Origin: an uncultured Collinsella sp.
Lineage (GTDB): Bacteria; Actinomycetota; Coriobacteriia; Coriobacteriales; Coriobacteriaceae
Direction of reading: 5' to 3'
Assembly: GCA_900541055.1 (NCBI GenBank)
Contig: UQHZ01000019.1
Coordinates: forward strand, 1-35,945
DNA length: 35,945 nt
A program made the translations under genes and the position numbers. Below, one piece after another: positions 26,431 through 34,760 of the stretch (positions are counted from its first letter, which is position 1; each line of letters opens with the position of its first letter). A model generated the notes under the pieces. That model saw only the letters and a list, made by a program, of their open reading frames with translations. It was not told where the DNA came from and did not search any database.

Positions 26431-27171
26431 ATGGCAACCATCGCGATCATAGGCGCACTCGAAAAAGAGGTTGCGCAGATTAAAGAAGAGCTGAGTGGCG
26501 CACATGAGGCGCAGGAGGCGGGCTTGACCGTTGTGAGCGGCGAGCTTGACGGTCTGACGGTGGTCGCCACGACCGCTGGCATGGGTACCGTGAACGCCGC
26601 TGCCGCAACGCAGCATCTCATCAGCAAATACGCCCCGCAGGCCGTTGTGTTTTCGGGTATCGCGGGAGGCCTAAACCCTAAACTGCATATTAACGACGTG
26701 GTCATCGGCAAATGCCTGCGCTATCTGGATACCGATACTGCGCTTATCGCCGAGTCTGCACCGGGGCTCGAGGAGTTTGGCTCGACGCCTGCGCTGGTCG
26801 ATATTGCTGCCGATGTGCTTGCTGAGCGTGGGTTTGTTGATGCTTCGACAAATGCAGCAGCTTCGAACGAGGGCGCAAAGCAGTTCCTGGTCGGCACGAT
26901 TGCCACGGGTAACCGCTTTGTGACGGGCGCCGCCATGCGCAACGACGCTATCGAGGCGACGCATGCCGATTGTGTCGGCATGGAGGGCGCGGCAATTGCC
27001 CACGTCGCAACCAAAAATGGTGTCGATTGCCTGGTGCTGCGCGCTATCAGCGATAATTGTGACGAGGCGTACGATGCGATTTGCGACCGCGAGTTCGACC
27101 TGTTCGAGTATGCCCGCACCGCGAGTGGCATTACGCTCGATATCGTTCGCCGTATCGCTGCTATCTATTAG
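26431..27171 (+). CDS. mtnN: 5'-methylthioadenosine/S-adenosylhomocysteine nucleosidase
   Basis: A 246-residue cytoplasmic enzyme that removes adenine from methylthioadenosine and S-adenosylhomocysteine, products of polyamine synthesis, methylation and radical-SAM chemistry. Its opening IAIIGALEKEV, FSGIAGGL for the phosphorylase-like fold, VGMEGAA with the ribose-binding Glu and RAISDN with the catalytic Asp are all present. The ATG at 26431 follows GGGGGAT; an in-frame TTG at 26419 is unlikely. EngB follows 39 bp downstream in the same direction, probably on the same transcript. Confidence 0.93.
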   Translation: MATIAIIGALEKEVAQIKEELSGAHEAQEAGLTVVSGELDGLTVVATTAGMGTVNAAAATQHLISKYAPQAVVFSGIAGGLNPKLHINDVVIGKCLRYLDTDTALIAESAPGLEEFGSTPALVDIAADVLAERGFVDASTNAAASNEGAKQFLVGTIATGNRFVTGAAMRNDAIEATHADCVGMEGAAIAHVATKNGVDCLVLRAISDNCDEAYDAICDREFDLFEYARTASGITLDIVRRIAAIY

Positions 27172-27210
27172 CGCGCTTTTTTTGTAAGAACCTACGACCA
27201 AGGAGTGTCC

Positions 27211-27801
27211 ATGGCCGATTCCATTAACTACCAGCTTGCCAAGTTCGTTGCCAGCTATGGCAAGGTTTCGCAGATTCCCGAGTCCACTTGCCCCGAGGTG
27301 AGCTTCGTCGGCCGCTCCAACGTGGGCAAGTCGTCGATCATGAACAAGCTTTTTGGCCGCAAAAACCTCGTCAAGGTTTCGAGCACACCGGGCAAGACGA
27401 GCAACATCAACTTCTTTGAGGCTGACGACGTGCACTTCGTCGACCTGCCGGGTTATGGTTTCGCCCGTCGTTCCAAGGCCGAGCGTGACCGCTGGGCCGA
27501 GCTCATCGGCGACTTCTTCGACTCCGAGCGCAGCTTTAACCTGGTTGTATCGCTGGTGGACATTCGCCACGATCCCAGTAAGCTCGACCATGACATGATC
27601 GACTACCTGCAGGGCAACGAGTTCAACTTTATCGTCTGCCTCACCAAGGCCGACAAGCTCAGCCGCACCCAGCAGGCCCGCCAGGCAGCAGCCATCAAAA
27701 AGCAGCTCAACGTCCCTGCCGAGAACGTGATTATCACAAGCTCCCAGACCGGTACCGGCATCGACGAGCTCAAGCGCCGCATTGCCGAGGCCTGCCTTTA
27801 G
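27211..27801 (+). CDS. engB: Ribosome biogenesis GTPase EngB/YsxC
   Basis: A 196-residue Ras-like GTPase needed for assembly of the 50S ribosomal subunit. GRSNVGKSS (34-42) is the P-loop, STPGKT (58-63) the G2 region, DLPGYG (78-83) G3, and TKAD near 140 G4; the overall length is normal. The ATG at 27211 has AAGGAG 5 bases upstream. It is followed by a hairpin with a T-run at 27838. Confidence 0.95.
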   Translation: MADSINYQLAKFVASYGKVSQIPESTCPEVSFVGRSNVGKSSIMNKLFGRKNLVKVSSTPGKTSNINFFEADDVHFVDLPGYGFARRSKAERDRWAELIGDFFDSERSFNLVVSLVDIRHDPSKLDHDMIDYLQGNEFNFIVCLTKADKLSRTQQARQAAAIKKQLNVPAENVIITSSQTGTGIDELKRRIAEACL

Positions 27802-27837
27802 TAAGGGCTCTTGGCAGGCAATAGTTTGCATCTATCT

Positions 27838-27888
27838 ATATCACCCCAGTGATAGTTATTGGTACACTATCGCTGGGGTGATATTTTT
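27838..27888 (+). terminator. 19-bp-arm hairpin ending engB and leading the DUF3990 gene
   Basis: Arms 27838-27856 and 27866-27884 pair at 18 of 19 positions and are followed by TTTTTG, a good terminator for engB. The palindrome ends only 19 bp before the next start codon, leaving little space for a separate promoter, so as DNA it may also be the operator of the DUF3990/HTH pair. Confidence 0.8.
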
Positions 27889-27902
27889 GTTTGGAGGTCG
27901 AT

Positions 27903-28586
27903 ATGGAGCTTTGGCACGGGTCGGAGGTTGTTGTCGAGCATCCGTCGTTGGATAAATGCAGACAATTCAATGACTATGGGTGTGGGTTTTATTGCACGCC
28001 ACATGAGGAAATGGCAATGGAGTGGGCATGCCGGACTGAGTCCGATGGTATCGCGAATCGATACGAGCTCGATATGGATGGTCTTGCGGTCTTGGACTTG
28101 GAGTCCGGGGAGTTTTCAATTCTCAATTGGCTTGCGATTTTGGCTAACAATAGGGAGTTCAATGTTTCGACACCGCTGGCGCGCGAAGGACTTCGCTATC
28201 TGCTGGATAACTGCCTGATTGATATTTCTCCCTATGACGTAATTCGAGGTTATCGCGCCGACGATTCCTACTTTTCGTTTGCAAGACAGTTCGTTAACGG
28301 CATGATCTCGCTTAGGCAACTGCAACTCATTATGCGTTTGGGCGATTTGGGCATCCAATACGCTCTTATGAGTGAGCGTGCGTTTTCAGCAATCAGATTC
28401 CGCGAATGGAGGCAGGCGTTGGGATCTGAGTATTATCCCAAGCGCTTTAAGCGAGAGCAGAACGCGCGGCGCAAGTACCTGGAAACTGTGAATGGATTCG
28501 ACTCTGAGGGTGTCTACATTAGGGATTTAATGACAGGGAGGATTGATTTAAATGATCCAAGAGTTAACGGATTGTGGGCCGAGTAG
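27903..28586 (+). CDS. DUF3990-like protein, candidate toxin
   Basis: A 227-residue protein whose start, LWHGSEVVVEHPSLDKCR, followed by DYGCGFYCTPHEEMAMEWA, has the pattern of DUF3990 (HGS near the N-terminus, D-x-G-x-GFY-x-T, then A-x-x-WA). That family has been linked to ADP-ribosyltransferase folds. The second half (about 110-227) is helical with no known domain. The ATG at 27903 has GGAGG 5 bases upstream. The last 35 bp overlap the next gene, an HTH protein, and base composition is more AT-rich than the surrounding core genes. A toxin role is inferred from family and gene order. Confidence 0.7.
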   Translation: MELWHGSEVVVEHPSLDKCRQFNDYGCGFYCTPHEEMAMEWACRTESDGIANRYELDMDGLAVLDLESGEFSILNWLAILANNREFNVSTPLAREGLRYLLDNCLIDISPYDVIRGYRADDSYFSFARQFVNGMISLRQLQLIMRLGDLGIQYALMSERAFSAIRFREWRQALGSEYYPKRFKREQNARRKYLETVNGFDSEGVYIRDLMTGRIDLNDPRVNGLWAE

Positions 28587-29250
28587 GACATACCCCGTCT
28601 ACTACCTCGAGGATGCAATGAACAACCTCGGCGACTGCTTCGACTATGCCGTGAACGACTATGGAGCGGAAGGGTCCGAGGTCGCTGAACTCTTTTGCCT
28701 GAGCGGCGTAGCCCGTGAGTTTGAGCGTGGCAACGCATGGGTCGTATCGGGAAAATCGGGCGTTGAGCTATTCGCGCTTATCGCCGAAAGGTCGGGCTAC
28801 CAATCAAGGCCGATGCCAAATCGAACCTACCGATTCGAAAAGACACCGGAATATTGGACAGGCTGGATATTGGCATACCTTCAGTGGCGCCTAGGAGAGT
28901 CTTTCGAAGACCTGCTGCATGTCGTTCCGTTTGACGCACTGCGCAGTCTGTACTATCCCTGGCACGAAGCCTCGGAGGAACGCGTGGCTCGCCTCGTCTG
29001 CGATATGGCGAAAAAAGCGTCCAGGCAAACCAAACTTGCGTTAGCAAGAAAGAAGCTTAAGAAAACCCAACAAGACCTAGCATACGAATCGGGTGTGTCA
29101 CTCCGCTCAATCCAAATGTACGAGCAGCGCCAGAGAAACATTAATGAAGCTTCGGTAACAAGCGTAAGAGCCATAGCAAAAGTCCTCCACTGCAACATCG
29201 AAGATCTCCTAGAGCCAGTCTTCGAATACAAAGAAACCAGCGCCGCCTAA
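28552..29250 (+). CDS. HTH protein paired with the DUF3990 gene, candidate antitoxin
   Basis: A 232-residue protein. Residues 1-150 are an unrecognised acidic domain rich in aromatic residues (WTGWILAYLQWRL at 102-114). Residues 162-221 form an XRE/Cro-type helix-turn-helix (LARKKLKKTQQDLAYESGVS, then IQMYEQRQRNIN). The ATG at 28552 lies inside the DUF3990 gene, with GGGAGG about 10 bases upstream. A large N-terminal domain fused to a C-terminal HTH is common in antitoxins that also repress their operon. The 27838-27884 palindrome is a candidate binding site. Function is inferred. Confidence 0.75.
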   Translation: MIQELTDCGPSRTYPVYYLEDAMNNLGDCFDYAVNDYGAEGSEVAELFCLSGVAREFERGNAWVVSGKSGVELFALIAERSGYQSRPMPNRTYRFEKTPEYWTGWILAYLQWRLGESFEDLLHVVPFDALRSLYYPWHEASEERVARLVCDMAKKASRQTKLALARKKLKKTQQDLAYESGVSLRSIQMYEQRQRNINEASVTSVRAIAKVLHCNIEDLLEPVFEYKETSAA

Positions 29251-29398
29251 ACCAATATATTGCCAAGGTTTGTATCTAGTAAGCGCTCCTTACCAGCAAG
29301 AGTCCCTACCAATAGATAGCGGCTTAAAGGGCCGAAATCGTATGAATGGCATTGCGACTTCCAAATGGGTGACTGCTGCTTGAAAAGCTATAGAAATA

Positions 29399-29418
29399 GG
29401 GGCCGATTTAACGGCCCC
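29399..29418 (-). terminator. Terminator for the minus-strand secreted-protein pair
   Basis: GGGGCCG-N6-CGGCCCC; on the minus strand it is followed by TATTTCT. It lies 34 bp after the small membrane peptide gene. The rest of 29251-29452 shows nothing else. Confidence 0.6.
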
Positions 29419-29452
29419 AAGCATCGCATAAATGGCATATACGTTTTATCAA

Positions 29453-29557
29453 CTATTTCTTGTTTTTAACCCATTTGCAGATACGCCAAATAAGCACTCC
29501 GACGAGAATCCAAACGAGAGCGATCATAATGTCTGAGCGTGCAGGAATTGGGATCAT
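29453..29557 (-). CDS. 34-residue single-pass membrane peptide
   Basis: A 34-codon gene with a well-placed GAGGAAG ribosome site (4-base gap) before the ATG at 29557. The product has a short polar start, a hydrophobic helix (about residues 10-25, IMIALVWILVGVLIW) and a basic tail ending KWVKNKK. It begins 24 bp after the stop of the secreted protein gene on the same strand, so the two are probably cotranscribed. I do not recognise a family. Membrane insertion is predicted from the hydrophobic run; it could serve as an immunity, anchoring or regulatory peptide. Confidence 0.65.
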   Translation of the reverse strand: MIPIPARSDIMIALVWILVGVLIWRICKWVKNKK

Positions 29558-29581
29558 TGAACTTCCTCAATTGATGTGAGT

Positions 29582-30097
29582 CTAGTTTGCATAGGTGTGG
29601 AGCGTGCTGCCTTCCATGGTCGCTTGCAACACGGCGATACCGGACGTCATCCCCATCGATTCATAGTTGAGTCGATATGTCGCCTGTTTCGAGTTCCATA
29701 TAAAGGACTCGTTAGTTACCGTACAGCCGATAGTCGTATAGTTTTGTCCCCAAGCGCTGGTAATGAGCGAGTTCGCTATCTTGATCTTGAATTCGCGATA
29801 AATAAAAGGACTGTTGTAATAGATAGTCCAAGTTCCAGATGCGTTGTTGTAGTAACTGTCCCATATCAGGCTGGGTTCATTGGTTTTTTTAATTCCTATT
29901 ACTGCAACGGTCCCATCCTTAAGCTTGATTTGATGAGACTGCTCGGGACCTTTCGTTAAATCAAAATCTTGGGTTGCGCCAGAAATTGCGACAGCATCGC
30001 TTTCTGCAGCATAAGCAGTCGAAGGGCTAAACGAGAAACATATCGGTAATATCAAAAGTATCGAGAGGAAAAACGAAGCTTTGAGTGTGCGTAACAC
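29582..30097 (-). CDS. Secreted beta-rich protein, DUF5626-like
   Basis: A 171-residue precursor. The signal peptide has basic residues, a hydrophobic core (FFLSILLILPICF) and a probable cut after AYA at about residue 30. The mature part is polar and beta-rich, with a DFDLTKG...QSHQIKLKDG opening that recalls DUF5626 proteins and many Tyr, Asn and Trp residues; function is unknown. The start is GTG at 30097, because GGAGGTGG lies 5 bases before it; the in-frame ATG at 30112 would place that ribosome site inside the gene. It is less GC-rich than the core genes. Confidence 0.75.
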   Translation of the reverse strand: MLRTLKASFFLSILLILPICFSFSPSTAYAAESDAVAISGATQDFDLTKGPEQSHQIKLKDGTVAVIGIKKTNEPSLIWDSYYNNASGTWTIYYNSPFIYREFKIKIANSLITSAWGQNYTTIGCTVTNESFIWNSKQATYRLNYESMGMTSGIAVLQATMEGSTLHTYAN

Positions 30098-30258
30098 TTT
30101 GACCACCTCCATACTGCGATGCCTAGTTAAATAGTAGCATAGATAAACAGTTTATTATGTAACCTAAAAAGCCCCTATCTGCCCGGCGCCCCTTCAAAGC
30201 GTGGGTCCCTGTAGACATCCTCAGCAAGGTAAACGCAGGGATGGTCGGGGTGTTCCCC

Positions 30259-30285
30259 TCAAAATTATTCCGCAGCGCGAAGGCC
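30259..30285 (-). repeat. Partial flank of a GCGGAATG-family element
   Basis: The reverse complement matches 78-104 at 25 of 27 bases, including CTGCGGAAT. The opposite arm of the hairpin is not visible, so this is a fragment next to intact element D. Confidence 0.6.
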
Positions 30286-30354
30286 TCTCGTCTGTGGCTC
30301 CGTTGGAGCACAAGATTAAATCAGCGAATGCGATTATCCTGTCGAGGCTGCGCA

Positions 30355-30471
30355 GGTCCCCTTGGGGCTTCCCCTGAAAACAATCCGCAGATCGAATTGC
30401 CCCGTCGCGCGAAGCGCACGACGGGGCAATTCATGATCGAGGACGTTTTCAGGGGAAGCCCCAAGGGGACC
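30355..30471. repeat. Nested hairpin element D (27-bp plus 14-bp perfect stems)
   Basis: The outer arms 30355-30381 and 30445-30471 are perfect over 27 bp and the inner arms 30394-30407 and 30419-30432 are perfect over 14 bp. Between the stems lie the family flanks, CCGCAGATC on one side and GATCGAGGACG on the other. It begins 23 bp beyond the thrB stop and may end that transcript, although no T-run follows. Confidence 0.85.
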
Positions 30472-30494
30472 GGTGAGAGCAATGAGGCAGGGCG

Positions 30495-31376
30495 CTACAG
30501 GTACTCGATTTGAGCGCCCTCGGTGTCGCACGTCAGAATATGCGTATCACACTTGGGGAACTGCTCGCGCAGCTTGACCTGCAGGAACTTTGCCACGATG
30601 GTGTCGTCGGTTACAGCCATGAGGGTCGAGCCCGAGCCGCTAATCCAAATGGTCTTAGCGCCGCCGTTAAGGCAGGTGTCGCGCACGGCGTTGTAGTCGG
30701 GAATCAAGCGGCGGCGATAAGGCTCCTGAATGCGGTCGTCATTAGCGGCGGCAATCAGGTCCAGGTCACCAGTCTCCAAGCCGCGCGTCATGCCGGCGAT
30801 GCGGCCCATCTGCCACACGGCGGTGGAGAGCGGAATCTCCTGCGGCACGACCTTGCGCGCCTCACTCGTGTGAACCTCGTAAGGTGGAATCACGGTAATA
30901 AAACGCAAACGATCGCTCACCTCGTAGCGCAGGCACTGGGGGAGCGAATCGGTCGGCGTAAAGGAGCAGACGGCGCCGCCCAGGATAGCGGGGGCGACGT
31001 TATCGGGATGGCCCTCGACCTCGGTGGCAATGCGGACGAGCTCGGCGCGGTCGACGGTGTGGCCCGTCAACGCGGCGGCTGCCATAATGCCGGCGACGAC
31101 GCAGGTGGAGCTGGAGCCCAGGCCGCGGGCGACGGGAACGTCAGTCTGAATGTCGATGGCAACGGGGAAGGCCGGCTCGCCCCATGCGGCCAGTGCATCC
31201 ACAAAACTCACGTAGACTAGGTTGTTCTCGTTTTGGAACTCCTCGGGGCAGCCCGTGATGGTGAGCTTGTCGGCGCGCTCGAAGGTGAAGTGCGAGTAGA
31301 GGCTGACGGCCATGCCGAGGGTGTCGTAGCCGATGCCTAGGTTGGCGCTGGTTGCTGGGACGGTGATTTTGATCAT
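30495..31376 (-). CDS. thrB: Homoserine kinase
   Basis: A 293-residue GHMP-family kinase that phosphorylates homoserine in threonine biosynthesis. PATSANLGIGYD at the N-terminus and the ATP-binding loop PVARGLGSSST (81-91) are diagnostic, with a Gly-rich ISGSGST motif near the C-terminus. The ATG at 31376 has AGGAGG 6 bases upstream; longer in-frame reading runs through the repeat at 31391-31502 and is not real. It follows thrC in the same direction, but a terminator and a palindrome of about 110 bp lie between, so its expression may be partly independent. Confidence 0.95.
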   Translation of the reverse strand: MIKITVPATSANLGIGYDTLGMAVSLYSHFTFERADKLTITGCPEEFQNENNLVYVSFVDALAAWGEPAFPVAIDIQTDVPVARGLGSSSTCVVAGIMAAAALTGHTVDRAELVRIATEVEGHPDNVAPAILGGAVCSFTPTDSLPQCLRYEVSDRLRFITVIPPYEVHTSEARKVVPQEIPLSTAVWQMGRIAGMTRGLETGDLDLIAAANDDRIQEPYRRRLIPDYNAVRDTCLNGGAKTIWISGSGSTLMAVTDDTIVAKFLQVKLREQFPKCDTHILTCDTEGAQIEYL

Positions 31377-31390
31377 GTGGGTCCTCCTGG

Positions 31391-31502
31391 GCGGGTCTGG
31401 CCGTTTAGTTCGCTGCTCGGGCAGTCCTGGCTCGCTCGGAAAGCACATTAAGTGCTTTCCGGCTCGTGCGGAACTCGCGACGAACCAAACGGCCAGACCC
31501 GC
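31391..31502. repeat. Hairpin element F between thrC and thrB
   Basis: Outer arms 31391-31412 and 31481-31502 pair at 21 of 22 positions. An inner GGAAAGCAC/GTGCTTTCC hairpin (31438-31460) is flanked by GTCCTGGCTCG and CTCGTGCGGAA, variants of the GTCCTCG and GCGGAA flanks seen elsewhere. Confidence 0.75.
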
Positions 31503-31528
31503 TCGCATGCTCGTCATCATCCCGAAAG

Positions 31529-31565
31529 CTAAATAAAAAGAAGGTGCGCCGGCTTTCACCGGCGC
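31529..31565 (-). terminator. Terminator after thrC
   Basis: GCGCCGG...CCGGCGC (31546-31565) is followed on the minus strand by TTCTTTTTATTT, 12 bp after the thrC stop. Confidence 0.85.
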
Positions 31566-31577
31566 TTAATAAGGGAT

Positions 31578-33095
31578 CTAGTTGGTGCTCATTCGTTTTG
31601 CTGCGGACTCGACGTAGCTTGCCATCTCATCGACGTCGCAGACGTCTTCGAAGCGGACGGGTTTGGATTCGAGTTCGGCGAGCTGGGTCGGGGCGACCGT
31701 GTTGGTGGCCTGCTCGAGTACACGCATGGCCTCAAAATCATCCTCGGGAACGTCGAGGCCCAGAGCGTCGCAGCAGGCGCGCGGGAACTTGTAGGGGCTT
31801 GCGGTCGAAAGCAGCACGCGGGCCTTGGCACCCTCGGCGGGAGCGACCTGCTCAAAGACGTGATAGCCGCAGGCGGTGTGCGGGTCGATCACGTAGCCGT
31901 TCGCATCCCAGCAACTCTTGATGGCAGCGCGGACCTCGTCCTCGCTGGCCCAACCGCAGCCAAAGACGCTCTGAATCTTGGCTAGCAGCTCGGCGGGCAC
32001 CTCGTAGCGACCCGTTTGCGCCAGCTGCTCCATAAGGCCGGCAACGAGCTCGCAGTCGCCATCGGACAGGAAGTACAGCATGCGCTCGAGGTTGGAGCTG
32101 ATGAGGATGTCCATCGACGGCGAGATGGTCGTGAAGAACGGACGGTTACGGTCGTAAACGCCGGTGGTCAGGAAGTCGGCCAATACGTTGTTCTTGTCGC
32201 TCGCGACGATGAGCTTGGCGACAGGCAGACCCATGCGCTTGGCGTAGTAGCCGGCCAAGATATCGCCAAAGTTGCCGGTCGGTACGCAGAACTCCACGGC
32301 GTCGCCGGCCTCGATGGCGCCGGCGCGCAGCAGCTGCGCATAGGCAGCAAAGTAGTAGACGACCTGCGGCACCAGGCGGCCGACGTTGATGGAGTTGGCG
32401 CTCGAAAGCACCGTGCCGGCGGCCTCCAGGCGCTCGGCAAGCTCCTTATCGGCAAAGATGCGCTTGACGGCGCTCTGGGCGTCGTCAAAGTTGCCGCGGA
32501 TGCCGCAGACGGCGACGTTATCGCCCTCCTGCGTGGACATCTGCAGGTTCTGGACGCGGCTGACCTTGCCCTCGGGATAAAAGACGGTGATGCCCGTGCC
32601 CGGAGCGTCGGCAAAACCGGCGAGCGCGGCCTTGCCGGTGTCGCCCGACGTAGCAGTGACGATCATGATGCGCTCGGCGCCGCCGTCCTTGGCGGAAGTG
32701 CGGGCCATCAGACGGGGGAGCATCTGCAGAGCGACGTCCTTAAAAGCGCTCGTGGGGCCGCCAAAGAGCTCCATCACATAGGTCTGAGGGGCGTCGGCGC
32801 TCGGCGCGGCGTCGAGTTTGACGAGCGGCGTGACCTCTTCACTCGCAAACGTGCCGCGGTATGCCTCGTCGATACACGCCGAAATTTCTTCGGCCGTGTA
32901 ATCATTCAGTAACATTCCCAACACATCTTGAGCGATTTCAAAGTACGATTTATCTGCAAGCGAGCTGATATCGACCTGCTGGGTGCCGAGCTCGTCCGAG
33001 ACAAACAAACCCCCGTCGGGAGCGATGCCGGTGCGGATTGCCACCTTACTTGAGCACGATAAAGTGCGTCCTCGTGTACTATGATAAGTTCCCAT
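31578..33095 (-). CDS. thrC: Threonine synthase
   Basis: A 505-residue PLP enzyme that converts O-phosphohomoserine to threonine. It opens YHSTRG, contains PDGGLFV, and has the PLP lysine K119 in GPTSAFKD; TATSGDTGKAA binds the phosphate of the cofactor. The length fits the longer ThrC class. The ATG at 33095 has GAGGAG about 10 bases upstream and matches the family start; an in-frame codon at 33140 lacks support. It is divergent from the aspartate kinase gene, with about 100 bp of shared upstream region. Confidence 0.95.
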   Translation of the reverse strand: MGTYHSTRGRTLSCSSKVAIRTGIAPDGGLFVSDELGTQQVDISSLADKSYFEIAQDVLGMLLNDYTAEEISACIDEAYRGTFASEEVTPLVKLDAAPSADAPQTYVMELFGGPTSAFKDVALQMLPRLMARTSAKDGGAERIMIVTATSGDTGKAALAGFADAPGTGITVFYPEGKVSRVQNLQMSTQEGDNVAVCGIRGNFDDAQSAVKRIFADKELAERLEAAGTVLSSANSINVGRLVPQVVYYFAAYAQLLRAGAIEAGDAVEFCVPTGNFGDILAGYYAKRMGLPVAKLIVASDKNNVLADFLTTGVYDRNRPFFTTISPSMDILISSNLERMLYFLSDGDCELVAGLMEQLAQTGRYEVPAELLAKIQSVFGCGWASEDEVRAAIKSCWDANGYVIDPHTACGYHVFEQVAPAEGAKARVLLSTASPYKFPRACCDALGLDVPEDDFEAMRVLEQATNTVAPTQLAELESKPVRFEDVCDVDEMASYVESAAKRMSTN

Positions 33096-33198
33096 ATAAC
33101 ACTGCTCCTCGGATGCCTTGGTCCCAATCGGTGAAACCATGGTATCAGAGCGCGCAAAACAGGTTTGCAGAGGCTTTTAGAAAGGTAACCTCAAGCCC

Positions 33199-34587
33199 AT
33201 GATTAAGATTGCCAAGTTTGGCGGCTCGTCGGTCGCCGACGCCGAACACTTTAAGAAGATCAAGGCCATCGTCGATGCCGACCCTGCCCGCCGTTTTGTG
33301 GTGGTTTCCGCCTGCGGCCGCCGCTTTAAGGGCGACACTAAGGTAACCGACCTGCTCTACCTGGTTAACGCGCACGTTAAGTATCACGTGTCGTGCGAGG
33401 AACTACTCGAGGACATCGGCCAGCGCTATTTTGATATCGCTGACGAGTTGGAGCTCACCTATCCCATCCGCGAGGAGTTCGCGGCCTTTGCCGAGCGCGC
33501 CCGCTCGGGCGGCTACTCTACCGAGGAGCTCGTGAGCCGCGGCGAGTACTTCACCGCTCGCTTGATGGCCGAGTACCTGGGCCTGCCGTTCCTGGACGCC
33601 GCGACGGTTGTGGCGTTCCATCACGACGGTACGCTCAGCATGAATCGCACCTCCGAGCTGGTGCAGGAGTACGGCCAGCAGGGCGGCTTTGTTATGCCCG
33701 GTTTCTACGGCGCGACGCGAGAGGGCCAGATCAAGCTGCTCGACCGTGGCGGCGGCGATATCTCGGGCTCGATCCTGGCCAAGTGCCTGGGCGCCGACCT
33801 GTACGAGAACTGGACCGACGTCTCGGGCTTCTATTCCGCCGATCCGCGTATTGTTCCCGAGGCTCAGCCCATCGCCCGCGTTACCTACGAGGAGCTGCGC
33901 GAGCTTTCGTACATGGGTGCAAGCGTCCTGCACGAGGAGGCCGTGTTCCCCGTGCGTGAGGCGGGTATTCCGCTGGTCATCAAGAACACCAATGCGCCGC
34001 AGGACCCCGGCACCATCATTAGCGAGACGGCTGACGAGGGCGAGGCAGAGCCCATCATTACCGGCGTGACCGGCAAGCGCGGTTTTGTCGCCATCAACGT
34101 CGCCCGCGACCGCACCAAGCCCCGCGTCGGCTTTATGCGCCGTGCGCTTTCGGTCTTCGAGCGCTATGACGTCTCCGTCGAGCACATGCCCACCGGTGTT
34201 GACCGCTTTGGCGCCGTGGTGCAGGAGCAGGACGTTCACGATTCGCTGTACTCGCTCGTGGGCGACATTCAGCAGGAGGTCGAACCGCTCGAGATCGAGG
34301 TTGTCGAGGGCCTGGCGCTCATCGCTACCGTCGGCCGTAACCTGCGCGGCCGCGCAGGTATCTCGGGCCATCTGTTTGGTATGCTTGGCCAGGCCGGCGT
34401 GAGCGTGCGCATGATTTCGCAGAGCTGCGACGAGATCAACATCATTATCGGCGTCGAGGAGAAGGACTTCGACCTGGCGATTCAGACCATTTACCGTGCC
34501 TTCTCCGATGAGAACGGCATTGTGAAGGTCTCCGACTTGGAGGCCCCCGCGCCGGCCGATCCCACCCTGGCCGCGCTCAAAAAGTAG
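33199..34587 (+). CDS. lysC: Aspartate kinase
   Basis: A 462-residue kinase that phosphorylates aspartate, the first step to lysine, threonine and methionine. KFGGSSVAD (6-14) is the catalytic N-terminus, GRGGGD-like LDRGGGDISG binds nucleotide, and two ACT domains (about 300-445) should give amino-acid feedback. The length is that of a monofunctional enzyme with no homoserine dehydrogenase fused. Which amino acid inhibits it cannot be read off, so the symbol is by family. The ribosome site is weak (AAAGG about 14 bases before the ATG). Asd follows 173 bp downstream beyond a terminator-like hairpin. Confidence 0.94.
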   Translation: MIKIAKFGGSSVADAEHFKKIKAIVDADPARRFVVVSACGRRFKGDTKVTDLLYLVNAHVKYHVSCEELLEDIGQRYFDIADELELTYPIREEFAAFAERARSGGYSTEELVSRGEYFTARLMAEYLGLPFLDAATVVAFHHDGTLSMNRTSELVQEYGQQGGFVMPGFYGATREGQIKLLDRGGGDISGSILAKCLGADLYENWTDVSGFYSADPRIVPEAQPIARVTYEELRELSYMGASVLHEEAVFPVREAGIPLVIKNTNAPQDPGTIISETADEGEAEPIITGVTGKRGFVAINVARDRTKPRVGFMRRALSVFERYDVSVEHMPTGVDRFGAVVQEQDVHDSLYSLVGDIQQEVEPLEIEVVEGLALIATVGRNLRGRAGISGHLFGMLGQAGVSVRMISQSCDEINIIIGVEEKDFDLAIQTIYRAFSDENGIVKVSDLEAPAPADPTLAALKK

Positions 34588-34598
34588 CGACTGCTCGA

Positions 34599-34628
34599 TA
34601 GATTTTTGGGTCATGTCTCAAAAATCTA
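34599..34628. repeat. Short palindrome after lysC (TAGATTTTTG)
   Basis: TAGATTTTTG (34599-34608) pairs with CAAAAATCTA (34619-34628). It is AT-rich with a 10-base loop and has the look of another small REP-like unit or a weak terminator. Confidence 0.55.
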
Positions 34629-34662
34629 CGGCGGGGCGTTTCGTTTCGGTTTCGTTTCGACG

Positions 34663-34690
34663 GGGCGGGTTTCATGCCCGCCCTGTTCTT
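34663..34690 (+). terminator. Hairpin between lysC and asd
   Basis: GGGCGGG-N7-CCCGCCC followed by TGTTCTT. A TATAAA -10-like box at 34692-34697 follows, so asd may start its own transcript here. Confidence 0.6.
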
Positions 34691-34760
34691 GTATAAACTG
34701 GCAACAATAATCGGCCTGCTCGGCGTGCGGGCAAAAGCCACAACCTTTAAAGGGGGAAGC

